DNA of 64,000 nt from Xiphydria camelus (taxonomy: Eukaryota; Arthropoda; Insecta; Hymenoptera; Xiphydriidae): positions 5,091,501 to 5,155,500 of the forward strand of contig OY783193.1 in NCBI GenBank assembly GCA_963678675.1, read 5' to 3'. The position numbers and the translations under genes are program-made. Below are positions 22,640 to 34,140 of the stretch, piece by piece. Below the pieces are notes generated by a model. That model was not told where the DNA came from and made no database searches. It was given only the letters and a program-made list of their open reading frames with translations. How positions within the stretch are numbered: the first letter of the stretch is position 1; each line of letters opens with the position of its first letter.

Positions 22640-23950
22640 CCGCGTATTTCCATTAATAACTCGCTCGCGTGTCAACGTCAAAAGACAACAGAGTGTCGCT
22701 ACGCCACATTGGGTCAACTAGATTTATACGACCGCGGCGCGGCAATATAGAGTACCTACGCCGGTATAACCGTGACGGCCGTACGTTGTACCTAAATCAA
22801 GCAGAATTACGTCGGGCGGGTTATGTATTTCCTCCCCGCGCGTGTAAGTGGAAAATATCTCCAGGCCGCGGCGTACATATAGGTAGTACTTTCACGGTAC
22901 GCGTGACTCTCTTTGCGGAAATAAGCCGTTTGCGGTACGACGCGGTACTTCGGCTTAGGTGGCTGCTCGTAAACATAGACTGGCGCGCGAGCGTTTTATA
23001 CACCGCGGCGCGCGAGCGAGGGCGTATCGTAATCAACGGTGGCGACGTCGACACGCGGTGACCGCACGGCGGCGTAGCGGCGGGGTTGCGAGACGCGAGA
23101 GCGCGTTGCACCGTGGGAACGCGCGACGGGAGGTCAGAGAGGCGGAAAACTTGGTCAATCCTGGCAGTGCGTGGAGACATCTCGGTCACCCGGTTCCGCA
23201 GCGTCGTGCTGCATTTCCACGGCCGGGGTCCTCTTTTTTTTTTCTGTGTGTACCAGCCGCGCGCGGAGAGCGGAAATTCTCGCGCACACCTCTCATCGCA
23301 CGCTCCGACGATCCAATCGTCGATGAGTCTCCTTCGCGCTCGGACCTAGTCGCGCAGCAGCTGCGCGGAAGGAGGGAAAAGATGACGGCCCGCGGCGGTG
23401 TACGACGATCGAAGCCACTGACACCCGCGCGCGTATGGGCTTTTTCCCTCGACCGCGAGATAACTTCGGGTCGCCGCCATTCGACCCTCCGTCGCGCTTC
23501 GCTCGGCGAATCGGCTTATCGCGGGTCGTACGTAAAAGCGACGGTACCTTAACTGTACCCGGACCGGAATCAGCCACGATACGCCGCTTCAAATGGCACC
23601 GCGCGCGGAGCGACGAGGATCTGCGGAGTCCCTGTACCACTCTGTCGCGGAGTTCCGACCGCGGCGAGTTAACACGACACGGCGACGACAACGGGGAAGC
23701 TCTCGGCTCTTGATGTCAGCGGTTGTGGGTGTTTACGCGCATCCACCGTAGGGGGGCGTGTGTACGTGTATGTAAAAGTACACGGGGTATAAGCATTCAT
23801 GAAAGGCTAATGAAGACACGGCGTCGTTGGCCCGTGTTCGCAGAATTCTCCGCGCGGCTTCGCTCGTCGGTCAGTCGCGCTGGGGAGCTTTTGAATTTTC
23901 TAGAATACAGGCGTCTTTCGATTCTGCTTTTAGAGGCAGATTAAAGTAGG
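22640..23950. other. Large CpG-rich intronic block without recognisable gene
   Basis: One of the strongest CpG-rich blocks in the window, with open frames of up to 197 codons (plus) and 132 codons (minus) over the same bases. The translations are arginine-rich and show no domain. No exon with both good splice sites and a protein-like frame was found. An intronic promoter or enhancer is possible but not shown. Confidence 0.5.
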
Positions 23951-23952
23951 TT

Positions 23953-24296
23953 GTACTGAGGGGAAAATTTGGTTGAAAGATTTTGTTTGTTTGGATTAAT
24001 CGAAACAACGATATAGGTATTCATTTGAGTTGAGAATGATTTGAGTTGTTTGTAATTTAATACTCGTTTATCCACAGCTGGTATAAATATAATCAATACG
24101 ACTAAATATTAGGCATACTAAAATAATACTTACTTGGTCTAATTACACGTAAATGGTCATATCTGGCGGATTAAATATATAAAATTGTAACAACACTAAA
24201 TACGAGTATTGAATTGAACACAGTTAAGAAATTATCGAATTGCTTCAAATAATTCAAACCGAATAAATCGATTCAACCAATTCTTTTTCTCGGTGC
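23953..24296. mobile_element. CACTGAG-type MITE, ATTTGGTTGAA subfamily
   Basis: The left end TACTGAGGGGAAAATTTGG and TTGAAAGATTTTG pairs with the right end AATCGATTCAACCAATTC and TTTTTCTCGGTGCA. About 340 bp with no coding capacity. Confidence 0.65.
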
Positions 24297-24830
24297 AGTT
24301 ATTCAGGGTGGTTAGAAAATCTTGATGATGGAATTTGAGTGAATAACATCAGATAAATTAATTAATAGGCGAGAATTGGTGAAGTAAGGAATTATCATTC
24401 GATTATCTACATCTGAAAGTCGAAAACAATTTATATCATTAGAATTAATAAGAAAATACGAAGTGTCATACTATCAAAAAATTAAGTTTTTTATAAAACT
24501 GTTCTCTATTGCCTCTTTCACATTATGTTTTATACTTCGTGAGATTTTACAAATTATACTTTCAAGCGACGCCGTTTGGCATTTCGGAGACGCCACACAC
24601 ATCCGGTTATAATACGAGTATATAGGAACGGCAAATGTGCCCAATTTCGAGGGTTAAATACTCCCATCATTCTCTCCAAATATTCTTATTGTCCACGCCA
24701 AAGAGACTTAGCTGCGCTCGAGAATACCGACACTCGTGCATTCCTCCTGAAAAATTGATCAAGAGCAATCTCGAATACGAAGAGGAGAGAGCGGATATCA
24801 AAGGTCGAGTATAGGGATGAAACTTTTCCG
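24297..24830. other. AT-rich intronic sequence, no feature seen
   Basis: Nothing beyond short chance open frames. Confidence 0.4.
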
Positions 24831-25430
24831 AAGGCAAGCCGCGAGAACATTCGAAACAAATACTTTATAGGGGGGCGGCTCGATTTCTCTCCTTCCCTCT
24901 CTCGGCGTGGCGGGGGGGGGGGAGGGGACGGGGGAGAATGCGGATCGCGGGAAGGTTTGGCGAATTCAGCGAAATCCCGAGGAGAGGAAGCGCGCCTCCA
25001 CCTGAAGAGGCATAACGGAGGATAAGGGAGGATGGATGGCGAGCGCTCGAGTGTATAGATAGAGGAGTACGCCGGAGGGCGCGCGCGCTCCTCTATTCCG
25101 AGCCCTCTCGCTCTTCCAGCCCTTACCTGTCTTATCGGCCCGCCGATCGCGCCACCTTTCCTCCGGCTCGTTCGGCGGTTCGCGACGATTGCACTTGACC
25201 GCGCGAACGATCGCTCGAATTACCGGCGTTTGCGAGGCACACCCCCCTGCGGCTCGACGTTTCACGCGCGTGGAATCGGGCGCGTTTCCCCTTTATGCGA
25301 TGCGGACGAGCGAGAGATATGTAATTGGGGATGGAGTGGAATCGCTGCCATCGAGGAAGCTCGTTTTCTTCTTGGAATTTTGTACCACGTCGATGGCGAC
25401 CCCCTCGTGGAAATATTTATATATGCGAAA
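24831..25430. other. CpG-rich intronic block with a poly-G run
   Basis: Includes a G-rich run at 24911-24934. Open frames of 73-99 codons exist on both strands and have no recognisable pattern. Confidence 0.45.
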
Positions 25431-25433
25431 ATA

Positions 25434-25706
25434 TATAATATCGTCGACTAAATGTGTTAACCTGCTATAACTCCATATTTTACGATTTTAAGATGTTCCG
25501 ATACTCGGCAACTTCATGGCTAAACTAGACTAAATAATTTACATATGTTTTATTTAAAAAAAGGTTAGACAAATACTGACAACTGTTGTGTTAAAATCCG
25601 TTGTCATATAAGAACTTTTGTATTGATCAAGACAGTTTTATTCTCGCTCCTGAAAATCTGACTGCATGTGAGTCAGCAGGTTAACATATTTAGCCGACGA
25701 TATGTG
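25434..25706. mobile_element. Inverted-repeat element with TTAACCTGCT in its arms
   Basis: TATCGTCGACTAAATGTG then TTAACCTGCT on the left is matched in inverted form by AGCAGGTTAA and CATATTTAGCCGACGATA on the right. The TTAA sites lie inside the arms, so they are not a simple target duplication. The arms are about 30 bp, and there is no coding capacity. Confidence 0.7.
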
Positions 25707-25730
25707 AAATGTGTGTGAATAATACACTTA

Positions 25731-26180
25731 GGGGAGACCGGGGTATAGGATGTAACAAATTTGATATTTTCTTTTTTCTCCATTTTACTGATAATTAGGA
25801 TTAGTTTTCGAAAGCTGTGTAATATACAATAGTTTAACCTACTGGGGATAAAACTGCGGGATAATATTGAAGTTATTTAAGAAATTGACGGAGTTATATA
25901 ACAAAACAATAGGTATGTTGCATCACGAAGGTCAAAACGCAGGACCGCGGAACTGACGAAAAGGAAATTTTACAGGAGAGACTAAAAATTATGACTTTTT
26001 GTAACTCTAAGAGTGATTTAGAAAATGTTTTCGGCGATTAAGTAGCTCAAAGCAATGACGAGAGGAAACAATTTTAAAAACTGCCATTTTGTATTTTCAA
26101 CAATTGAGTTACTTAAGAGGTATTGCATTTATTTCATGTTTTCGATTACGAGGTTCTGCGTTTTGACCCTCGATTAGTGC
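25731..26180. repeat. Possible old element starting GGGGAGACCGGGGTA
   Basis: An internal inverted pair is visible: GGTCAAAACGCAGGACC near 25930-25946 and a near complement (GGTTCTGCGTTTTGACC) at 26151-26167. The left boundary and class are unclear. Confidence 0.35.
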
Positions 26181-26821
26181 TCGGGCACGTTGAACCAATC
26201 ATAGAAATAAAGTTGGGGCGGAGGATGCGAAAGGACCAGAGTTGAAAGTAGTCACTAGACCAAACTCTTCCCAAGTATGTATATGTATAATTCCTCGGTA
26301 CTTCCACACTCGGAGAAGTTTAATCGTTACTCGCGCGTAAAGTGGCAGGTGTCGTAAACGAATCGGTAGTTGGCACGCTTCGCGCTCGACATTTCGAGGG
26401 AAACTTCGTGAAAGGACTATAATTCGCGGGCGGAAATTCGCAATCCTCCGCGTTCGCGGAGCGGCGGTGCCCCACGGCGGTGTGACGATTCGTGGGACAA
26501 TCGAGTGCGTTTTCCGCTTTATACGAGCCGAAAGAGGCACGAGAGATGAGAGAGGGTGTTTGACGCGGAATCGTTGTGTCATCGAGAAAACTCGTTTTTT
26601 GTTTGTTTGTGCAACTCGCGTCGCACCGACGGCGAAACTTCGTGAAAGGACTTTGATTCTCGGTGATGGAAATTTTTCATTTTCCCGGGCGCGCTAGTTT
26701 TAGCGGAAAAGAGAAATTCAACGTCATCTTCATTCACTATTTATTGCAGAAAGGTAACAAGAAGTGCGGTATACTTTTAATGTAGCATACAGCAAAAATT
26801 GGAATGGTTTTTTCGTCTACT
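26181..26821. other. Moderately CpG-rich intronic block, no gene seen
   Basis: Overlapping open frames of 127 (minus) and 76 (plus) codons show no recognisable pattern. GAAACTTCGTGAAAGGACT occurs twice (about 26399 and 26634), a short direct repeat. Confidence 0.4.
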
Positions 26822-27202
26822 CACCGACAAAAATAATTCTGTAAATTTAACGAAAATCTTGAAGATGAGCAAACCGTTTAGCGCGAAATATGGATCCTTC
26901 TTTTGTATGGTTAAATTGAACACTTTTTGGTTAAAATAACTACATTTGGTTGGAATAACTAAATATGTGGCCCATTCGACCAGAATTTTGATTAGAGTAG
27001 CTAAACACTTTTAACTAGATGCGTTTTGTCATTTTAACCTAATTATTTTTCTCAGGGGAGTCATACGTACTTAATTCTTCTAATCAAGAAGTTCAGTTTA
27101 ACCAAACAGATGGAGAGAGAGAGAGAATCCATATTTAACCAAACGGTTTCGTTACAGTCTCCGGTATTTCGATTAAATCGATTAAATTATTTTACTCAGT
27201 GC
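26822..27202. mobile_element. CACTGAGAAAAATAATTTGGTT MITE, copy 2 (compound)
   Basis: Starts CACCGACAAAAATAATTC. One right end (TTATTTTTCTCAG) falls at 27056 and a second (TTATTTTACTCAGTGC) at 27202. Internal motifs GGATCC, CACTTTTTGGTTAAAATAAC and GGTTGGAATAACTAAA match the copies at 38844 and 46940. Two overlapping or nested copies are likely. Confidence 0.7.
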
Positions 27203-27890
27203 TAGAAAAAAATCTGAACGGATTAAATTACACGTTGCTCGCGAAAACTCCCGAATTACTCGTATCATAACATATGTTTGTCGATTTAAATTGAAGGTTT
27301 GCCAACACTTGTTGGCATTTGTCGAAACTCACAAGAAGCTCGAATTTGTCCTCCAAATTTCCACGAGTTATCCGGAGCGGTTCCGTTCTCACTTTTCAAT
27401 TGCGAACGCGGAGTGCTCCGTACTCTTCAAAAAACGATTTCCTCGAAAAGCTGTCCATTCGATCTCGCTATTGCTGCGGCGAGGCATCCGTCATGCGCGC
27501 GCGGAATCTCGATACGCGCGGGATGATCGAATTCCTCTCGTACTATCTCCCGAACTTGTCGTATATACGTATACTTGATGATACATAAAGACGAGGAAAA
27601 GAAAGCTCTGCTGGAGAAGGAAATGCGCGGGTGACAGTCACCTCCGAGCGATGCGCGCCGGGCTTAAAACTTTTACCGAAGCGGGACGTCCGAAAGCGCT
27701 GCAGATTTCCCCCGGGGAAACGCGGTCTGAGAGCGCGCGGGCACCGCGAGCATTGTCGCTCCCGGTGCGAGAGATTCGAGAGGGAAAATGAGGAGTCGCG
27801 ACGAAATCCCTATGTAGGTGCAGGACGAGTGTTGAATTCGCTGCCAGGTAAAATTAGCTGTCCATTTCTCAGAGACGACTGACTGTCTAA
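27203..27890. other. GC-richer intronic block, no gene seen
   Basis: Three overlapping open frames of 75-95 codons in all three plus-strand phases show that openness here is compositional. Confidence 0.45.
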
Positions 27891-28430
27891 CACGTAATAT
27901 TATATATCAACCGATACCAGAAAAAAGCACATCTTTTCACTAGGTACACTGTCAAAAATGTTATGAAACGTTCAATACAAAGTTAGGTGAATTTTAAGAA
28001 CTGCAGTATTGAAACTGAGAATTATATGAAATTGTTTAAAAATTAATATCTGTGTTGTATAACAAACAAATATTTGAATTTTGAGTTGAAGTATAAGTAG
28101 GTATATATTAATATTGAAATGCATGTGTGAGATTTGTAGCGTGAAATTGAATGTTCAAATAAACTTATTGAGTTTAAGAATTTGCTTTTAAAGTTTCAAA
28201 AACCGCAGATTTATCATGTACCTACGGTTAAGAAATTTAATAATATCTAGTCCTTGAAAATTCATATACGAGTCGCTAAATTCGTTGCGCAGTAGTATCT
28301 ATTGTAATTGTAATTAAAAGTATTTAATTAAAAATTATTTGTAATTTAAATCAAATATTTTTATTAACTAAAGTTTTGAATAATTGACTTCAATAAAATA
28401 TAGCTTTTTAAATAAAACACGAGAGAGAAT
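27891..28430. other. AT-rich intronic sequence, no feature seen
   Basis: Nothing recognised. Confidence 0.4.
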
Positions 28431-28790
28431 GTGATTATCATAAAATTCTTTTCGTATGCGACCCGATTGCGAGCCATACTCGATCGTCTCGACGAAAATC
28501 GCATCAAGAAACACTTATTTAGCGGTGCGATGGAGGCTTTAGAGGTGCGCGAGAAAATCGCGCGAAACGCCGAGCAAATCCGACGAGGTCGAGATTGGCG
28601 ATGCGAGTGCGCGGGAAGGGCGATGATGAGACTCGACGTTATCGAACGACGCCAAGGAGGTATAGAGGTTTCCTTCCGCTGGAGTAGGTATAAGCCGGCT
28701 ATCGGGAAAGCCGGGTATCGCGAAGAAAATGCTCCTACACAGGGGAAAGGGACGGCGACATTGTTTTCCAACCGAGGGTGAACTTCGAGA
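28431..28790 (+). other. CpG-rich patch with a helix-like open frame
   Basis: A plus-strand frame of about 115 codons begins at a GTG and has an alternating charged and hydrophobic pattern (for example LDRLDENRIKKHLF and ALEVREKIARNAEQIRR) that could form a helix. The opposite strand is open for 135 codons over the same bases. I do not recognise the protein, and see no clear splice sites. Chance is the likelier explanation. Confidence 0.15.
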
Positions 28791-29430
28791 GAACTGCGAA
28801 TCTACCAGGATTTACATGAATTAACAGCGAGAACACGAGGGAGGAGCGAGCAGTTATGCCGTCGTCGGTTGTATCCAAGGCGTAGTGGTTTCCCCGAGTT
28901 CGAATTTGAAAGCCAGCAATAACAGGCCGATAATGCGAGCGAATTAAGGCGGAAGGTCGATAATGTGTGTAGAAAATCGCGTCGCTTGTCGAAGCCGCAC
29001 ACGGAGGGAAAATATGTGCTTTTTTTTTAAACTAAGTACCTACATGAAACAAAGATTTATATAGTCATCTCTCTGAATTATAATTTCTGGGTCTCTGAAA
29101 ATGTTTTATAGTAAAATTTACAAAACATATACGTTAAAAATATTGCTCCTAATTAATACATTCAGAATAACAATAATTTGTGTTCAATTTATGAATAAAT
29201 AGTGAATTTTCCGCAAATAGTAAAGTCCGCAAAGTCTTCTGCTTATACGAATAATATAATTTCGCACAACTAATGCCAAAAGGTCGTATGCGCCAAAAAG
29301 TGCTTTTATAAAGCCAAAAGGGGGTTGATATACAATGTCTTCATTTACTCAAATTTGCCTAAATACAAGTAAAATACAGAACCCCATTCAGTGTAATTTA
29401 AATGTCATTAGTCGAACTATATTTCTCTCT
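28791..29430. other. Intronic sequence, no gene seen
   Basis: Mixed to AT-rich. A CACTGAG-type right end (TTTCTCTCTCAGTGTAG) lies at 29422-29438 but its left partner was not located. Confidence 0.4.
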
Positions 29431-30100
29431 CAGTGTAGCGCAACGGAACGTCGAACCTCATTGGTGAAGATTGCACCGATCCGGATAATACATTTTATAT
29501 CCGACGGTACGAAAATCAGTTGAACGTTCATCCGGAGGCGAAGAAATCGAAGAAGAATTTTCGATGCGAGAGAAACAGGTACGTGTCTTCCATCCGCGCG
29601 TGAATTTCGTCGTCTCGTTGACGTCGACAACGCGCAGAGCTGCGGAGAGACTCGCGGTCTCCGTGCGACAAAAGGAAGCGAAAGAACTGATCGAAGGGAG
29701 AGAAAAAGACCGGGTAACGAGTCCCGTGCGATGGAGAAAAGGAGACGGAGCCGCGGAGTGTAACCGTGCGCAGCCACGTAGACGGTTGTACTGTACGTAT
29801 ACGCGCTTGGGAACCGGTTATACGAAACGCGGTTCGCCGTGTGCACCTGTACATCGTCCCTCCCACCCACCTCTTCCCTTCTGTCGCCTTCGCCAAGCGC
29901 ACGAGTCGGGACGCGGATGTTTTCGACTCGCCATGCGACCTACGCCGATCGGTGCTCCCCTTTTCTTGAAATATTCTCGTTGTTCCGTCGACTTTTCATC
30001 CCTTACTTCCTCTCCCCCCCCTAAAGCGAGGCAAAGTTCCCTTTTGATGTCAGATTACGTTTTGCGTGCACATCCGTTAGGTACTTAAAGTACGAGTATA
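29431..30100. other. CpG-rich intronic block, no gene seen
   Basis: Open frames of 124-174 codons overlap on both strands and have no recognisable pattern. Confidence 0.45.
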
Positions 30101-30168
30101 GGTATACCTTTAGATATTCTATAATAAGAATGGAAATAATATCTGCAGCGGGAACGAAATCTGGTTAA

Positions 30169-30298
30169 GGGCCGGTTTTACCCCACCACGGTATAAACGC
30201 GGTATAGCGCTTTACTGAGAATATAACCAGCAATAAGCCTTATGGTTATTCTCAGTATAGCGCTATACCGCGTTAATACCTGTTGGTAAAACCGGCCC
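30169..30298. mobile_element. GGGCCGG MITE (PIF/Harbinger-like), copy 1
   Basis: Inverted ends GGGCCGGTTTTACC and GGTAAAACCGGCCC are each flanked by TAA in the same orientation, a 3-bp TWA target duplication. The arms also pair through ACGCGGTATAGCGC and GCGCTATACCGCG. The 130-bp element is nearly fully palindromic. TWA duplications point to the PIF/Harbinger superfamily, inferred without a transposase. Confidence 0.85.
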
Positions 30299-30382
30299 TA
30301 AGTAAACTAATTCGGTTTTAAAATGAAAAAATTTAATTTTTAATCCGTATACATATTCAATAACGAACGACAAAGAAACGGT

Positions 30383-30612
30383 TCGAAAAAATAATTGTTC
30401 ACTGAGCTATAAGTGCGTTTCTCTCTAGAAAAGTGTGACATAATCGAAAAGACAGAGAGACGCACTTATACCAGACAACGAGTGCGAGGGAGATATTCTT
30501 ACTAGATATACTATGACGTAGCTGCATCTCAAAATATCGTTTTCCAGCCTTGATAAGGCGGAAAATAAGAAATGAAAAAATACGGGGCAAATAATTTTGT
30601 CCTTTGTCGAAT
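30383..30612 (-). repeat. Repeat with a conserved AAGTGCGT hairpin, copy 1
   Basis: This is the reverse complement of the copy at 56500-56717, and a fragment lies at 33610-33690. It contains a stem of ATAAGTGCGTTTCTCTCT (30409-30426) and AGAGAGACGCACTTAT (30454-30469) around a loop with GTGTGACATAATC. Both full copies keep the stem. The class is unknown: a structured SINE-like or hairpin-bearing element is possible. Confidence 0.65.
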
Positions 30613-31917
30613 TTGCAATTTTTAAAAAATTAGTGTTAAGACCGAATTCGAGTTAGTTGACGATAAACGAAGCGTGCATTTCCAAAAAATTGCACGTAAT
30701 AGGTAGTGTCAAAATTAAAATTTTTCAGGAAACGGAAAAATCGCGTTAAAGAAAATACACCCTTTTTTCTACAGAAAAATCTTAATCTTAATTTTCGGAC
30801 TTTCCACGTTTTGTACATGCACACTTCGAATGATGAATTTGTTACATCAACAGTTACACTCTCTTCGGTTCAACAAAATCAACTTAGTTGATTAAGATTG
30901 CGAGTGGGCTCGTGACTGATATAGACAACCGCGAACCGCAATAGCGAGATGCCGAATCAAGTAGTCGAATTTGTACAGATTTCGATTTAGCCTTTTTGTT
31001 TTACGAGTTTGTCGGATAAAGTGAGAGAAAGAAAAGAGATGTGGATTAATTTTCACGCGTACAGCTTAATTTTCAAACACAAAGTGCCACTGTAGCCTGA
31101 CACATTTATCAGTAGCTACCAAATTTGTGACATACTATATTTTGACCTTTTCTAAACCCATATCACGTTTCGAAAACTTTTTCTTCCAGCCTCATCCAGT
31201 CGAGGATGTTATATGTATCAGTAATTCGCAAGAGAGAAAGAAATGAGAAGCCGAAGGAGAATAACGATAGATGAGCTTTTTGGGACAAGGCGCACACAGA
31301 TATAGATATAGGTACAGGCGCCGTGAAGAGAGAAAGAGCGGAATGGGAGGGACAGGAAGGAGCCGGAGATCGTTCCATTTGAAAAAGCAACGTCTACGAC
31401 GCGAAATTAAAGTGTCTCTTGATTTTACGTTTCGAGACGACGGTTGAACTAAAAGTTTGGCGGTAACGCTTTGGTTCTATCCGTAGTCTCTGAACTTCTC
31501 GGCTCGCTCCATTCGTGGCGAGTTGATCGTGGATGCCGAAAGTCCCGCTTACTTTTATCACCGTCTCGACATCCCTTCTCTCTCCTCTCACTCTTTTGCT
31601 CCTTCATTCTTCCTCTCTCTTACGGTGTGTACTCTTTTTTTCTTCATATATTTTCATCTATCGCATCTTGTTTTTTCTCTTGAAAAAGCGAAAGATACAA
31701 GGGGGACATAAGTCTTCATTTGTGGTTCTGCAGTGATGGTTTCGCGCACCGCTCGAAGATTAATCTAACACATCCATTCCAGGCAAACAGTTTCCTTGAT
31801 TGCACCGAATACATACTTTTAGTTTTGATGGTTTCTCGACTCTGTAAGGTATTTTTCGTAAAACTCAATTCCATCAAATTGAGACATACATAATGGTTTA
31901 TTATATCTGTATGCTAT
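30613..31917. other. Mixed intronic sequence, no gene seen
   Basis: The part at 31180-31700 is purine- and pyrimidine-rich with short open frames on both strands. None is recognisable. Confidence 0.4.
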
Positions 31918-31919
31918 TA

Positions 31920-32262
31920 CACTGAGAGAGGAAAGGTCTAGTTCGAATGTGAGAACCCGATAGAAAAATTTATTTGAGATAAATAGCAATTTATTCACAT
32001 CGAACAAAAGTCTTTTTGAATTAGATAAATGTTTTAAATATCTTTTTAATCGAGTACGAACCTAGTAGAACATCAATTTAATTCCAATAAACTTTTTGTT
32101 CGATGTGAATAAATTCCTATTCATTTCAAATAATTTTTTCTATCAGGGTCGTATACTTAGGGCCGGTTTTACCAACAGGTATAAACGCGGTATAGCGCTA
32201 TACTGCGTTTATACCGTGTTGGTAAAATCGGCCCTTATTCAATTAGACCTTTTCTCTCAGTG
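31920..32262. mobile_element. CACTGAG-type MITE, AGGTCTA subfamily, carrying a nested insertion
   Basis: CACTGAGAGAGGAAAGGTCT at the left and AGACCTTTTCTCTCAGTG at the right are inverted ends, each next to TA. The subterminal arms TTCACATCGAACAAAAG and TTTTTGTTCGATGTGAATAA also pair. A 75-bp GGGCCGG element with its TTA duplication interrupts the right arm. Related copies: 32278-32450, 45590-45715 and 46727-46942. Confidence 0.85.
32160..32234. mobile_element. GGGCCGG MITE (PIF/Harbinger-like), copy 2, nested
   Basis: GGGCCGGTTTTACC and GGTAAAATCGGCCC are flanked by TTA on both sides. It is a shorter derivative of copy 1 (75 bp) that keeps the GCGGTATAGCGCTATA centre. It sits in the right arm of the surrounding CACTGAG element and is therefore younger than it. 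Confidence 0.85.
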
Positions 32263-32277
32263 TAATAACATAATATG

Positions 32278-32450
32278 GACCTAATAGAAAAATGTATTTC
32301 AAACGAATAGGAATTTATTCACATCGAACAAAAGTCTATTTGAATTTGATAAGTGTTTGTTATATTCGATGTGAATAAATTTCTATTTATTTCAAATAAA
32401 TTTGTCCACTTGATTCGTATTCGACTAGACCTTTTCCCTGGATGTGTATT
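32278..32450. mobile_element. AGGTCTA-subfamily MITE, copy 2
   Basis: Shares TATTCACATCGAACAAAAG, ATTCGATGTGAATAAATT and ACTAGACCTTTTCCCTGG with the neighbouring element, and lies in tandem with it. The left end is degraded. Confidence 0.7.
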
Positions 32451-33609
32451 TCTCTAAGAAATTCCATTTTCGACATTTATTGAAAAATACCTCAAGCAGT
32501 TCAAACTCGGCGACTCTCTTATATGAAAAAAAAACAAAACAAAAACTTTCAGAAGTTAATTTTTCTACTCGCATTAAACCCATCCCGCTTAAACCCTAGA
32601 GGGTCCATCCGCGACACCGTCCCCCCTGCTATACTTCAGGAGCAGACGATCCCGAAGTGTAAAAACTTGGGGAAAGCAATTTGCCCCCCAAGTTCCTACG
32701 AAACGACTCGTTCCCTCTCCCGTCGTCCACGGAAGTCATACCGCGGGGCGACAACCCGCGCGAGGTGTTCTATATATCCACCGGCGGCGGCTTCGCACCT
32801 CGTAGGGCCGAGGAAGCTCGCTCGTCTGGTTCATCTGAAATTCCGATGAGGAACGCACCGCGCGCGCGACGACGACTGCGGGAATATCTCCGGCTGAATC
32901 GAAGCGGCGGATTAATCTAGCGCGCGCTTCCAGCCGCGCGGAATCAGGGAAATGGCTCGGGACGACGCTTCCTTCCGGGGGAAAAACCGCGCGTGTGTGC
33001 GACGCCGCGTTGTTTTTCACGCGTCTTTATCTATACAACTCCATTTGCGCGCTCGTGCGTCTCCTTTCCCCCCTATCGGAATTGCTCGCCTCCCACCCGG
33101 CCTCCGTCCCTTTGTCGCGCAGTTTCGGGGTTCTAAAAGCAATTTCCACGCCGAGACGAACCTGACGCCGCAAAAGACCGCCAAGACGGCTCTAATCCCC
33201 GGACGTTCCGAGGGCCAAAGTGTGATAGGTGTTTAAGCGAGAGGAACCCACCCGGAGACTCCCTCTGCGCGGCAAGCCCATCAACCGGCCACAAATCTTC
33301 CGCAAAAGGTCGCTTGGCGGAGCTCCAAACGCGCGCTCCACGGTACTCCGCGGCGTAGTCGGATTGGCGGGACGATCGAGCGCGCGATCGAATCGAATTT
33401 TCCGCACCTCCGCGCCGAGCCGTTTCGACATTTTCGGGAGTTCCATACGTGACGCGTTCGCTGCGCGAGAATGCGTTTATAGATATCGTTTAATAGGCGT
33501 TATCGCGGTATTATTGTATCAAACGTGCATTTATTCGGAGTGGAGCGTTATCGGCGGTTATCTAAAGTGAAAAAGAATAATTCGGTTCTCTCGCTAACTT
33601 TTTTTTTCA
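32451..33609. other. CpG-rich intronic block without recognisable gene
   Basis: Open frames of 79-113 codons overlap on both strands. No protein-like pattern or splice-bounded exon was found. Confidence 0.5.
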
Positions 33610-33690
33610 CGGTAGATTTGAACTATTTGGACAAAGTTATTTACCCCGTATCTATTCATTTTTAATTTCGGCGCTATTTAAGCTGGAAAA
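33610..33690 (+). repeat. Fragment of the AAGTGCGT-hairpin repeat
   Basis: Shares TTATT.ACCCCGTAT, TTTCGGCGCTATTT and AAGCTGGAAAA with the left part of the copy at 56500-56717. The hairpin portion is absent. Confidence 0.55.
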
Positions 33691-34140
33691 TGATACTCAT
33701 GATGATGGAAAATACCGCATACGTCGTATACCGAGAGAAAAATATAATAGATTCGACGAAATCGGTGGTTACAGGTGGGGGAATACAGAGCGTGTTATAT
33801 ATTTGGATTAATAATTTACTCGAATGTGTGGTCTACAACCTAAATAGGCACACCAAATTTTGTAAAAATATCGTTCCAGTATCGAAATAACATACAGAAC
33901 CTGAAGTTGAAAAAATGTCCCCATTTTGAATTGAAAAATATGAATATTATTTAACGCGATAACCGAATCAGACTTTAGAATCAACTAAAAGGGCTATTTG
34001 TATTGCGTCGGAAAAATTGTCAAGAATTTCTGGAATTCTCCAGAGAGCATAGAAAAAACGTGAAACAATTCCGTACAACCATCAATATTCCGAATGAGTT
34101 CGAATGACTCGTTCCAGAGATATTCCACGTTTTCCCGTAA
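33691..34140. other. AT-rich intronic sequence, no feature seen
   Basis: Nothing recognised. Confidence 0.4.

Noticed and set aside
25457..25684. piggyBac-like element bounded by TTAA
   Set aside because: The inverted repeat continues outside the TTAA sites, so they are not simple target duplications.
28880..28910. GAGTTCGAATTTG resembling a tRNA B box
   Set aside because: No matching A box or cloverleaf around it. Other GGTTCGA occurrences were also unsupported.
29564..30088. Plus-strand open frame of 174 codons
   Set aside because: Two minus frames of 124 and 146 codons cover the same bases, and no family pattern is visible.
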